Shown here piece by piece: positions 51,523 through 60,089 of a stretch of 64,000 nt of DNA. The translations under genes were made by a program, and so were the position numbers. Source of the DNA: AE-B3B sp964543295 (lineage in GTDB: Bacteria > Aerophobota > Aerophobia > Aerophobales > AE-B3A); NCBI GenBank assembly GCA_964543295.1, contig CAZIXA010000008.1, positions 1 through 64,000 on the forward strand, written 5' to 3'. The notes under the pieces are model-generated. The model did not search any database and had not been told where the DNA came from. It worked only from the letters and a program-made list of their open reading frames with translations. Within the stretch, counting starts at the first letter, position 1, and every line of letters starts with the position of its first letter.

Positions 51523-52920
51523 ATGGTTGACAACATTATTCTAATTTTGTTTCTTTCCACGCTCGGTATTTCCTTTGCGGCTATTATTCTTACGCACTGG
51601 GATTGGATGCCAGTAATGCTGCTGCCAATTCTGTGGTATATGCCGCGACAAACAGCTTCAGGCGGTCTATTAGAAAATTATCTAATTCTAAGGTGGACAA
51701 CCGTTTTTATTATACCTTTAATTATCTTTATCCAATTTATTAAAGTGACTGAAAAGTCGCAATCTCTGAAACTAAGTAATATTGCATTACCTTTAGGAAT
51801 ATTTATAGTTTTTTCTGTTTGTTCAGCAATTTTCAATAATGTTACACCTTTTGAGCTCTTAGGAAGTTTAATTCTATATATCAGATATCCATTGCTCTTT
51901 ATTGCTTTTATTAACATGGACATTCCAAAGAACGTTGTGAAAGTTTTTTCTCGGCTCTTTTTATTTCTTGTCGCAATACAAATTCCTGAATGTATTTATC
52001 GCTATGCAGTATTAGGCGTTAAATGGGATCATATTTCATGGACAATGGGACCATGGGGTACTTTAGACCTCGGGGTTTACATGATTTATGCAGTTGCCTT
52101 GGTTATCGCATTTAGTCTTACAAAAGGACTCAAATGGAGCCATTTTGCACTTTTCGCTCTTTTCTTTATGATAGCTTTGCTCGGTGAGATCAAAGCGTTC
52201 ATTTTTTCGGCTCCAGTTGTTTCTGTATTTACTGTTTATGCTGTGTTACAACAAAAACAAGTACCAAATCAAAAACAAGGATCAAAGCGTCTACTTGCAG
52301 TATTATTACCAGTGTTTTTTTTAATTTTGTTCTATTGTTGTACCTCTGGTATCTGGGAAAAAATCCACTATGGTAGCAGCAATACTCTTACATCCTCCCT
52401 GCAAAATCTTCTAGCGATTCTTAAGCATCCGTTATCGTTTGTACAGAGCGATGAAATGGCCTATTCTATGCCTAGAATTAGTGGCGGTGTATTTATTTGG
52501 AACTACTTGAGAAAAGACTGGCATATGTTAATGTTTGGTTTAGGTTCAGGTAGTGCACTTGCTGGTACTTTTTTGGGAAGGCCCGGAAAACTATTTGAAA
52601 TGTTAGACAGTTCTCCCCTGTATTTAAATCAAATAGGGGCAATTTTAGCAGAAGTGGGCATAATAGGATTATCTCTTTATTTCTGGATGTTAATAAGGCT
52701 ATTACGCACGATACTGAGAGCGAACATCTCAATTGAAGATACTAATCTACGCATCCTTTGTGCAAGTTTAGTTGGTATGTGGGTTTTCTATGCCGTTCTC
52801 GGTCCTTTCTATGATTTAGTTTGGCGACACGATGCTCCCAACTACATTTTCTACTTTTTTGCCGCAGTTATATATAATTATTTGCAAAATAAACATACAT
52901 TTTTAAGTCATCCAAAATAA
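51523..52920 (+). CDS. O-antigen ligase/polymerase-like membrane protein
   Basis: 465 residues with about ten to twelve membrane helices and a larger external loop at about 275-355 (SGIWEKIHYGSSNTLTS ... FGLGSGSALAGTF), the layout of Wzy/WaaL. Conservation of Wzy polymerases is low, so the call rests on topology and position in the locus. It would polymerise or ligate the repeat unit in the periplasm. Confidence 0.72.
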   Translation: MVDNIILILFLSTLGISFAAIILTHWDWMPVMLLPILWYMPRQTASGGLLENYLILRWTTVFIIPLIIFIQFIKVTEKSQSLKLSNIALPLGIFIVFSVCSAIFNNVTPFELLGSLILYIRYPLLFIAFINMDIPKNVVKVFSRLFLFLVAIQIPECIYRYAVLGVKWDHISWTMGPWGTLDLGVYMIYAVALVIAFSLTKGLKWSHFALFALFFMIALLGEIKAFIFSAPVVSVFTVYAVLQQKQVPNQKQGSKRLLAVLLPVFFLILFYCCTSGIWEKIHYGSSNTLTSSLQNLLAILKHPLSFVQSDEMAYSMPRISGGVFIWNYLRKDWHMLMFGLGSGSALAGTFLGRPGKLFEMLDSSPLYLNQIGAILAEVGIIGLSLYFWMLIRLLRTILRANISIEDTNLRILCASLVGMWVFYAVLGPFYDLVWRHDAPNYIFYFFAAVIYNYLQNKHTFLSHPK

Positions 52921-52969
52921 GTCTGGATAGTGAGTTGGAATTTGTGCCAGATTTCATAGAATCTATACA

Positions 52970-54211
52970 ATGATAGTGAATATTCTCCTGGTTAACAAAT
53001 TTTTTTATCTTAGAGGTGGTAGTGAGAGAGTATTTCTTGAGGAAGCAGATTTACTGAAAAGGAATAGGCATCAGGTAGCTTTCTTTTCTATGTTTGATAA
53101 AAGAAATTTATCTTGTCCTCAAAGTAAGTACTTTATTGACCATATAGACTATGAAACACCTGTAAAAAATATTAAACCTAAAATCTTACAGAGTCTGAAA
53201 ATGCTTTATTCTTTTGAAGCAAAGGAGAAAATAGAGGAACTACTAAATGATTATCAAATAGATATTGCTCATCTGCATAATATCCATCACCAAATATCTC
53301 CATCAATTTTAGATGTGTTTGTAAAATATAAGGTGCCAACTGTAATGACGTTACACGATTATAAATTAGTTTGTCCTTCATACTCTATGCTTACGGACGG
53401 AAAACCTTGCGAGAAGTGCAAGAATGGAAAGTATTTTTGGTGCTTTCTTAAAAAGTGCACCAAGGATTCTTATGCGAAAAGTTTACTTAACGTAGTAGAA
53501 ATGTACCTGCATCATAAAATTCTTCACATTTACGACAAAATAGATGTTTTTATCTCTCCAAGCATATTTTTGAAGAAAAAACTAAAAGAAGTGGGATTTA
53601 AAAAAGAGATAGTTCATTTGCCTAATTTTATTAATGCAAAAGATTATTTGCCAAAGTACAGCTTCAATGAGAAGATAATTTGCTATTTTGGAAGACTTTC
53701 GGAAGAAAAAGGGCTTTTTACACTGCTTGAAGCGGTGAAAGGAATAGATATAAAATTAAAAATTGTTGGTGATGGGCCAATAAAAGAAAATTTAAAGTTT
53801 AAAGTGAAAAGTGAAAAATTAGATAATGTTGACTTTTTAGGATATAAATCAGGGAGAGAATTGGAAAATGAAATCAAACGCTCTATGACGGTAGTTCTTC
53901 CTTCTGAATGTTATGAAAATAATCCCAGGATAGTTTTAGAAGCGTTTGTATTAGGTAAACCAGTGATTGGTTCAAAAATTGGCGGTATTCCAGAATTGGT
54001 GCAGGATGGGAAGACGGGCTTAACTTTTGAGCCAAGAAACATAAGTGATTTAAGAAATAAGATTGAGTATTTGGTGAACAGTCCCGATAAAATAAGTAAA
54101 ATGGGAAAAAATGCAAGAAAATTTGTTGAAAAAAATTTTAACCCAGAAAAACATTATCAAGAATTAATGAGAATTTATCAAATGGCGATGGAGAAATACA
54201 GATGGAGTTAA
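52970..54211 (+). CDS. GT4 family glycosyltransferase
   Basis: 413 residues: FYLRGGSERVFLEEADLL near 13 (donor loop), HLHNIHHQISPSIL near 97, TLHDYKLVCPSYSML with a Cys cluster (CEKCKNG, CFLKKC) near 125-165, IICYFGRLSEEKG near 237 and LPSECYENNPRIVLEAFVLGKPVIGSKIGGIPELV near 305 with the E-x7-E site. The Cys insertion is like that in the enzyme at 45384. Its stop overlaps the pseudogene ATG. Confidence 0.9.
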   Translation: MIVNILLVNKFFYLRGGSERVFLEEADLLKRNRHQVAFFSMFDKRNLSCPQSKYFIDHIDYETPVKNIKPKILQSLKMLYSFEAKEKIEELLNDYQIDIAHLHNIHHQISPSILDVFVKYKVPTVMTLHDYKLVCPSYSMLTDGKPCEKCKNGKYFWCFLKKCTKDSYAKSLLNVVEMYLHHKILHIYDKIDVFISPSIFLKKKLKEVGFKKEIVHLPNFINAKDYLPKYSFNEKIICYFGRLSEEKGLFTLLEAVKGIDIKLKIVGDGPIKENLKFKVKSEKLDNVDFLGYKSGRELENEIKRSMTVVLPSECYENNPRIVLEAFVLGKPVIGSKIGGIPELVQDGKTGLTFEPRNISDLRNKIEYLVNSPDKISKMGKNARKFVEKNFNPEKHYQELMRIYQMAMEKYRWS

Positions 54212-54540
54212 TGGATAAGCAAGAAAGAGAGCGATTATTCAAACAAGAATTAGCCCGCATTATTGATAGCGTTATTAACCAACGCAAGCCTAAAAATAAT
54301 ACCTTTGGTTTACTGGCTAAGGGGAAAATAAATGAGTGGAGCGATATAACCTTCTTATGATTAAAGATAGCTCGAAAAGGCAAGTCGATAGATGTGTGGA
54401 AGTAGCGGAACTAACAGGCCCAAAAGTTGGAGTAGGTCTTTTCATATATAGCCGACGGAATACGAAATTCCTTTAAACGAGAGATTTTCTTTTCTGCTAA
54501 GTATTTTAAAAGACGGAAGAGCTTTATATGAGAAAGGACG
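54211..54540 (+). pseudogene. minimal nucleotidyltransferase (MNT) pseudogene, frameshifted
   Basis: Three frames in succession rebuild one small protein. MDKQERERLFKQELARIIDS ... FGLLAKGKINEWSDITFL is the MNT active-site block, normally GS-x10-D-x-D, here with GS changed to GL and the second Asp lost. The second part is KDSSKRQVDRCVEVAELTGPK ... LFIYS. The third, after another shift, is TEYEIPLNERFSFLLSILKDGRALYEK. Catalytic residues are altered and two frameshifts break the gene. MntA-like proteins are antitoxins of HEPN toxins; no HEPN partner remains here. Confidence 0.7.
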
Positions 54541-54726
54541 TTGGAGTATGGCTTAAACATTGCTAAATAATACTTGTACAAGTCCAAGGTTTATTTGTAC
54601 GATGTGTCCTATTAAAAATTATGGCACTGGCCCGATGGATTAAATTGTAAGCGGCAATAATTACGACCTATAGATGTACGAATAATTGCGGAATTCATAT
54701 TTATATATGAGGGGCCAAGACAAGAG
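54541..54726 (+). pseudogene. radical SAM N-terminal debris
   Basis: Short stretches look like radical SAM N-termini in broken form: CTSPRFICTMCPIKNYGTG near 54573-54630, and AAIITTYRCTNNCGIHIYI near 54651-54708. Neither is intact. They precede the intact radical SAM gene and may be remnants of earlier copies. Confidence 0.45.
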
Positions 54727-55737
54727 ATGAAAAATATAGTCCAAGGAAGTCTTATTGTAACTTATAGGTGTAATGCTAAATGTCAGATGTGCGAAATATG
54801 GAGACATCCAACAAAGCCATCTGAAGAGTTACACCCCAAATACTATGAAAAATTACCTTCAGGTTTGCGAATTAATATCACAGGTGGCGAACCTATGTTA
54901 AGAGATGATATTGAGGAGATTTTTGGAATTCTTTACCCCCACGCATATCTTTTGGAATTAAGTACAAATGGTTATTTTACAGATAGAATAATACATCTTG
55001 CTGAGAAATATCCGAATATTCTAATCCGTGTGAGTGTTGAAGGATTACCAGGGCTTAATGATAAATTACGAGGTATTCCAAATGGTTTTGACCATGCCCT
55101 CAGGACAATTTTAGAATTGAAAAAGACCAAGTGCAAAAATATTGGTTTTTCTATTGTAATTTCGCCACAAAATGTATATGACCTTCTCCCTCTATATGAA
55201 TTGTGTTGCTATTTAGGAATAGAACTGGGAAATTCAGCAATGCATAACTCATGGTATTTTCACAAAGCGGATAATGTAATAGCAGGTGATAAAAAAGCAT
55301 GGGAAATAGAAGCTGAATTTATAAAGGTACTTCTACGGTCGCCTCGTAGAGGGACAAAAAATAAGTTGAAAGACTATGCTCGAGCATACTTTAATCTAAG
55401 TATCTTGAAAAGGTTACGCGGTGACCCACGGGGTTATCGTCCACCATGTGGAGCAGGAACGGACTTCTTTTTTGTTGACCCCTTTGGAAACATTACTCCT
55501 TGTAATGGTTCGGATGAGGAATGGATAATGGGTAACCTAAGGGATAATTCTTTTGAAAATATTATGAATTCGGAAAGAGCTAAAGAAGCAATGAAGAAAG
55601 TCAAATCGTGTGAAAAGGAATGCTGTTTTGTTGTTACTGAGCGGCATGATATGGTTCGTAACCTCTGGAAGCCAATTTACTGGATTACGAAAAACAAAAT
55701 CAAATTAGGATTAAAAATCCTGAGGGATTTTAGCTAA
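54727..55737 (+). CDS. radical SAM/SPASM domain protein
   Basis: 336 residues. The cluster motif CNAKCQMC (C-x3-C-x2-C) is at about 16-23 and NITGGEPMLRDD near 50 is the GGEP motif. A C-terminal SPASM-like domain holds CGAGTDFFFVDPFGNITPCNGS near 241-260 and VKSCEKECCFV near 295 for auxiliary clusters. It would generate a 5'-deoxyadenosyl radical; relatives in polysaccharide loci modify sugars or lipid carriers. The substrate is unknown. Confidence 0.87.
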   Translation: MKNIVQGSLIVTYRCNAKCQMCEIWRHPTKPSEELHPKYYEKLPSGLRINITGGEPMLRDDIEEIFGILYPHAYLLELSTNGYFTDRIIHLAEKYPNILIRVSVEGLPGLNDKLRGIPNGFDHALRTILELKKTKCKNIGFSIVISPQNVYDLLPLYELCCYLGIELGNSAMHNSWYFHKADNVIAGDKKAWEIEAEFIKVLLRSPRRGTKNKLKDYARAYFNLSILKRLRGDPRGYRPPCGAGTDFFFVDPFGNITPCNGSDEEWIMGNLRDNSFENIMNSERAKEAMKKVKSCEKECCFVVTERHDMVRNLWKPIYWITKNKIKLGLKILRDFS

Positions 55738-55738
55738 T

Positions 55739-56854
55739 ATGGAAATTAATGTCGTTGGTATAAGAGGTTTTCCCAATATTCAAGGCGGTGCAGAAAAGCA
55801 TTGTGAGGAGCTTTACCCTCGTTTAGTTAAGTTAGGATGTAATATTACGGTTTTTAGCCGAACTCCTTATTTTACGAAGGAAAAGAGTTTAAGAAAATGG
55901 AAGGGTGTGAAATTTGTTTATCTCTGGTGTCCTAGAACTAAAAGTCTCGAAGCCGTCATGCACACACTTTTAGCTTCTCTGATTTGTATATTTAAGCGTC
56001 CTGATATTGTTCATATACATAATATTGGTCCTGGAATATTAATACCATTGTTAAAAATGGCCAAACTTAAGGTAGTGTTGACATATCATAGCGTCAACTA
56101 CGAACATCAGAAATGGAGTGAATTTGCCAAAATTGTTTTGAAGATGAGTGAATTTGTAAGTATGAAATTTGCCGATAAAATCATAGTGATTTCCAAAGCG
56201 ATAAAGAACTTGCTGACAAATAAATATAACAGAGAAGATTTAGAATTAATTTTTAATGGCGTAAATTTTCCAGAAAAGATTTCAACCACAGAGATTCTGG
56301 AAAAATACTACCTTTCATCTCGCCAATATGTATTTACCGCTGCTCGTTTTGTGCCTGAAAAGGGACTGCATGACCTAATTGGTGCCTATCAGGAGATCAA
56401 AAATCCAGAATTTAAGTTAGTCATAGCTGGCGACGCTGACCATGAAACTATATATAGCAGAAAAATCAAGGCATTAGCAAAGAAGAGTGAAAAGATTATT
56501 CTTACCGGGTTTATTTCTGGCAATCCCCTCACTGAGCTTTTTTCAAATGCTGGTTTGTTCGTTTTACCCTCATATTATGAAGGATTACCAATAGCATTAT
56601 TGGAAGCTTTAAGTTATGGCCTTCCAGTGCTTATAAGTGATATTCCTGCCAACAAGGAAATGCCTTTACCTGAATTTAGGTTTTTCCCGGTTGGGAATAT
56701 AGATAAACTATCTAAAAAAATGACTGAGTTATTCAAATCTGGGATTCCTGAAGAAGAAAGACAAAGGCAGCAAGAAGTGCTTGTACGAGACTATAATTGG
56801 AATAAGATAGCAAAACAAACATTTAAGGTTTATGAAAAAGTGCAAAAGAGTTAG
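55739..56854 (+). CDS. GT4 family glycosyltransferase
   Basis: 371 residues. VGIRGFPNIQGGAEKHCEEL near 6-25 is the start of RfaB/DUF1972-type GT4 enzymes. HIHNIGPGILIPLL near 95, AARFVPEKGLHDLIGAY near 202 and LPSYYEGLPIALLEALSYGLPVLISDI near 279 (E-x7-E) follow. It begins one base after the radical SAM stop. Confidence 0.9.
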   Translation: MEINVVGIRGFPNIQGGAEKHCEELYPRLVKLGCNITVFSRTPYFTKEKSLRKWKGVKFVYLWCPRTKSLEAVMHTLLASLICIFKRPDIVHIHNIGPGILIPLLKMAKLKVVLTYHSVNYEHQKWSEFAKIVLKMSEFVSMKFADKIIVISKAIKNLLTNKYNREDLELIFNGVNFPEKISTTEILEKYYLSSRQYVFTAARFVPEKGLHDLIGAYQEIKNPEFKLVIAGDADHETIYSRKIKALAKKSEKIILTGFISGNPLTELFSNAGLFVLPSYYEGLPIALLEALSYGLPVLISDIPANKEMPLPEFRFFPVGNIDKLSKKMTELFKSGIPEEERQRQQEVLVRDYNWNKIAKQTFKVYEKVQKS

Positions 56855-56994
56855 GAACTGCCGAAAAAGAGTAAGACTATTTTTTTTCTCTGGTTGGTCA
56901 GGAAAGAATTGATAAAGAAATGGTTCAATTAGTTCGATTGGTTCAACTGGTTCTATTAGTTTGAGTGGTTTAATTGGGTGGAAGAGGCTACACA

Positions 56995-57282
56995 ATGTTT
57001 AGAAAGGCGGTATGTTTAGTTTCTTTAATTGCTTTTTACGTTGCTGCTTTATTCTCATCCCTCTTTTTGGCCTACATAATCAGAGAAGAGATTCTTTTTT
57101 ATATTCATCCTGCTTTCAGAATGACAACCTTTCCCTTTGAGACCTACCTGGTAAACTATCCTTACTTTCTCGGTCTCTGGGTGGTGATTCTTGCTTATGA
57201 GAGCCTTTGTACCAAAAGATTTATCCTGGGAGAGGGAAAAGAGGATCAAAGAATTAAGAAGCAAAACAAAAAGCAGGATTAG
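56995..57282 (+). pseudogene. N-terminal half-fragment of a sugar-transferase membrane domain
   Basis: 95 residues from the ATG at 56995 (an upstream TTG is less likely). Two membrane helices (about 5-28 and 52-70) and FPFETYLVNYPYFLGLWVVILAYESLCTKRF resemble the N-terminal helices of WbaP/PglC-long polyprenyl glycosylphosphotransferases, the same family as the intact gene 12 bases downstream. It ends in a low-complexity KKQNKKQD tail. It is probably a relic of an earlier sugar transferase, although an independent small membrane protein cannot be excluded. Confidence 0.5.
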
Positions 57283-57295
57283 AGGATTAAAGAGA
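57272..57295 (+). repeat. AGGATTAGAGGATTAAA simple repeat
   Basis: The motif GGATTAGAGGATTAAAGAG recurs with variants at 58747-58800 and 58972-59040, each time next to a gene junction. It looks like a purine-rich simple-sequence tract spread by slippage or recombination. Confidence 0.55.
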
Positions 57296-58740
57296 TGAAG
57301 ATACCCAAAAGTAAAAGAAGAATTAGGTTGCTTTATTTAGCTGTTGATTTTTTCTTTATCTTCCTTTGCTTTTGGTCTTTTTACTTTTACCGTTATTTTA
57401 AGGGGAATTTTTGGGATGGGGTTAAGTATTTCTTTTCCCCTCAGTTTAATTCCCTTCCCTTATTTAATGAGTACCTCAGCTTATTTTTCTTCCTTTGTAT
57501 TACCATTTTTTTCTCCCTTCAAAATTACGGGCTTTATGGAACAACGCGGGGACGTTCACTGACCAATGAGGTATTTTGCGTCTTTAAAGCAGTTGCCTTT
57601 TCGAGTATGTTGAGTATCGCCCTTGTCTTTATAGCCAAATTTCACGGCGTTTCTCGCTTAGTATTTTTTCAATTCGTCCTCTCCATAGCATTTTTTCTCT
57701 CCATCTGGCGAGTTCTTAAACGCTGGTATGTAGAAGATTTGGTAGCCTCGGGTTATAACAATCAAAATGTTTTAATCGTTGGAGCAGGGCAAGCAGGCAA
57801 GTCCTTAGCTCAGGAGTTGTCTAAGCAACAGCATCTAGGATTAAAAGTCATAGGTTTTTTAGACGATCATAGAAAAACTGAAGAGCATACATCCAAAGGA
57901 AAAATATTAGGAAAGACGAGCGAGTTAGAAAGAATTGTTAATGAAAAATTTATTGATCAGGTCTCTATTACTTTTCCCCTACAGAGGGGATTAGCAAATA
58001 AAATAATATCCCAGGCAAGAAAGTTAGGAGTGGGAGTGAAGATAATACCCGAGTATTTTGAAAACTCTACCAGTAGACTTGATATTAGTTATATAGGTAG
58101 GATTCCCCTTCTTGAATATTATGGTAAGCCTGAATTAGAAGCGGAATTGATGATCAAACGACTTATAGATATAGTTTTTTCTTTTGTGGGATTGTTGATT
58201 CTTTCACCACTTTTTATAGCAATAGCTATCTTAATTAAATTGGACAGTCCAGGGCCGATATTTTATGTTTCCCCTCGAATAGGAAGAAAAGGAAAAATAT
58301 TTAAGTTTTACAAGTTTCGTTCAATGTATGCCGGTGCGGAAAAGGATTTAGATAAATTATCAGAGAGGAATGAAAAAGACGGACCTATTTTTAAGATGGA
58401 AAATGACCCTCGTGAAACTAAAATAGGAAGATTTATAAGAAAATATAGCATAGATGAGTTGTCACAGCTATGGAATGTGTTAAAAGGGGATATGAGTCTG
58501 GTGGGACCAAGGCCTCCTACTCCTTCGGAAATAGACCGCTATAAAGATTGGGAATTAAAAAGGGTAAATGTAATTCCTGGTATGACCTCTCCATATGTAA
58601 TTCAAGGGAGAAGCAATTTATCCTTCGGGGAATGGGTGAGGTCGGATCTTGATTATATTGAAAACTGGTCCTTAGGGTTGGATTTAAAGATTTTATTAAA
58701 AACGGTGCCGGCGATAATAAAAGGGGAAGGAGCATACTAA
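57295..58740 (+). CDS. exopolysaccharide polyprenyl glycosylphosphotransferase (initiating sugar transferase)
   Basis: 481 residues. There are four N-terminal membrane helices (about 10-140), a CoA-binding-like Rossmann domain (NVLIVGAGQAGKSLAQEL near 157), a fifth helix/hairpin (IVFSFVGLLILSPLFIAIAILIKLDSPGPIFY near 292) and the C-terminal catalytic domain (FKFYKFRSM, RNEKDGPIFKM, ELSQLWNVLKGDMSLVGPRP, NVIPGMTSPYVIQGRS). It loads the first sugar-1-phosphate on undecaprenyl phosphate. Length and plan are those of WbaP/WcaJ. Confidence 0.93.
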   Translation: MKIPKSKRRIRLLYLAVDFFFIFLCFWSFYFYRYFKGNFWDGVKYFFSPQFNSLPLFNEYLSLFFFLCITIFFSLQNYGLYGTTRGRSLTNEVFCVFKAVAFSSMLSIALVFIAKFHGVSRLVFFQFVLSIAFFLSIWRVLKRWYVEDLVASGYNNQNVLIVGAGQAGKSLAQELSKQQHLGLKVIGFLDDHRKTEEHTSKGKILGKTSELERIVNEKFIDQVSITFPLQRGLANKIISQARKLGVGVKIIPEYFENSTSRLDISYIGRIPLLEYYGKPELEAELMIKRLIDIVFSFVGLLILSPLFIAIAILIKLDSPGPIFYVSPRIGRKGKIFKFYKFRSMYAGAEKDLDKLSERNEKDGPIFKMENDPRETKIGRFIRKYSIDELSQLWNVLKGDMSLVGPRPPTPSEIDRYKDWELKRVNVIPGMTSPYVIQGRSNLSFGEWVRSDLDYIENWSLGLDLKILLKTVPAIIKGEGAY

Positions 58741-58802
58741 AAAAGCAGGATTAAAGGATTGGAGGGAAAAAGCAAAAAACTGAAAAGAAGGATTATAGGG
58801 GA

Positions 58803-58980
58803 ATGAAGCATGTAAAGGCGGTAATTTTAGCAGCCGGAGAGGGAACCAGAAGAGCTTGCGGGTAGAGGCATTGAGAGTAAATGACCCTACTATTGCCTTA
58901 GGAGTCAACACAAGGAAAGACCTTAGGCGAGTGATTCAGATAATGAAGGAGAAAAGGCAGCAACTGAAAAGGCAGGATTA
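58803..58980 (+). pseudogene. GlmU-like sugar-phosphate nucleotidyltransferase, internally deleted
   Basis: It starts MKHVKAVILAAGEGTR, the nucleotidyltransferase signature, meets a stop after 20 codons and continues one frame over with RVNDPTIALGVNTRKDLRRVIQIMKE, a segment normally near the end of the ~230-residue N-terminal domain. Roughly 200 residues between the two have been deleted. Confidence 0.65.
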
Positions 58981-59040
58981 GAGGGATAGAGGATTAGAGG
59001 ATTAAAAAGCAAGAAAAAGGCAGGATTAGAAAGATAGGAT
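58972..59040 (+). repeat. purine-rich GGATTAGA tract
   Basis: Several copies of AGGATTAGAGG / AGGATTAGAAAG variants joined by A-rich spacers, the same unit as at 57272 and 58747-58800. Confidence 0.5.
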
Positions 59041-59098
59041 TTTCTTGACAAGGGTCTTTGGTCTGATAGCAGGAGAGGGCGAAGAAATAAATACAAGA

Positions 59099-59572
59099 AT
59101 GAATCACCGTTTAAGAGCACATGCTATTGGGATATTATACTGGATTCCTGCCATCCTCTGGATCGTCTTAATTGTTCTTTCCGGCTCCCCCTACGGAGCT
59201 TTTCTGGGTAAAAAAGTCCGGCAGCTAACCCATACTTCCTGGATTGTGAAGGGTATATTTCATATAGGAGAATTTGCTATTCTCACTATCCTTGTTTTTG
59301 TCGCCCTTAACATTAAAAAGAAGAAGCTAAACTTAGAAAAAGCTCTCCTGTACGCAGTAATTACCAGTTTCGGGGTGGCTTTCTTTTCCGAATTTGAGCA
59401 ATTCGTTTTTTCCTCTTTTTGTCTATTTGAGTGGAATGATCTGTTTATGAATGTGGTAGGAATAGGACTGATAACTTTACTATTCTACCTTACAGGAGTT
59501 AGAGGTTTTTCTTATGAAAGCCTTTCTTCTGGCGGTAGGAGAAGGGACAAGACTAAGGCCTCTCACCAATAA
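59099..59572 (+). CDS. VanZ-like membrane protein
   Basis: 157 residues from the ATG at 59099 (a TTG at 59045 would add 18 residues and lies in repeat DNA). Four membrane helices, with FHIGEFAILTILVFVAL and the EFEQFVF...NDLFMNVVGIGL pattern typical of VanZ family proteins (conserved Glu/Gln and Asp-x4-N). These are frequent in envelope polysaccharide loci. It overlaps the following truncated nucleotidyltransferase. Confidence 0.75.
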   Translation: MNHRLRAHAIGILYWIPAILWIVLIVLSGSPYGAFLGKKVRQLTHTSWIVKGIFHIGEFAILTILVFVALNIKKKKLNLEKALLYAVITSFGVAFFSEFEQFVFSSFCLFEWNDLFMNVVGIGLITLLFYLTGVRGFSYESLSSGGRRRDKTKASHQ

Positions 59573-59830
59573 AATTCCTAGGTGCCTGGTCCCCATTAAG
59601 CGAAAGTCACTCCTGCACTACTGGCTAAGGTTGTACGAGGGATACGGCATCAGGGAGATGCTGATCAACCTAGGCCATTTGCCTCATCTGGCAAAGGAAT
59701 TCCTGGATAATGGTTTCTACAGGCTTGAGATTAAGACATTCTATGAGGAAAAACTGTTAGGAAGTGCAGGAAACCATTGGGGCTAATCGGGATTTTGTGG
59801 CCGGGGAGGAGCTTTCCTTCTGTGCACTGG
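59514..59830 (+). pseudogene. sugar-phosphate nucleotidyltransferase, truncated by IS21 remnant
   Basis: The N-terminal MKAFLLAVGEGTRLRPLTNKIPRCLVPI is a mannose-1-phosphate guanylyltransferase-like signature; after LLGSAG the frame is lost and continues one frame over as IGANRDFVAGEE. The coding similarity stops near 59830 where IS21 istA sequence on the other strand begins. About two thirds of the gene is missing. Confidence 0.75.
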
Positions 59831-60089
59831 AGGACCAGCGTCATTCAGAGCACGCCTTGCTGGTTTTCTTGAGTGATGAAGTTTCCTTGCGATTTTCCTT
59901 ATATTCCAGCGTTTCTTGAAATACAGTTTTCTAATCCCTTCTTTTCTTCCACCTCGATCATCTCCTTCCTCCGGTAGCTGATGATTTGTTTTCATCAGTG
60001 TACCAGATTTTTTGATCAGGTGGTTCCCTTTTACTTTATCACACGCACTACACCCTAAAGATGGTCCCCTTTTATTTTATCACACACAC
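59830..60089 (-). mobile_element. IS21 family element remnant (istA 5' end and left terminus)
   Basis: On the minus strand a frame reads GIRKLYFKKRWNIRKIARKLHHSRKPARRAL, the N-terminal HTH of IstA transposases; an upstream MIEVEEKK in another frame shows a frameshift. Outside it are two 26-28 bp direct repeats (60021-60048 and 60062-60089) containing GTGTGATAAA(A/G)TAAAAGGG(G/A)ACC, the multiple terminal repeats of IS21 ends. The rest of istA, all of istB and the other end are missing, so the element is dead. Confidence 0.75.
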
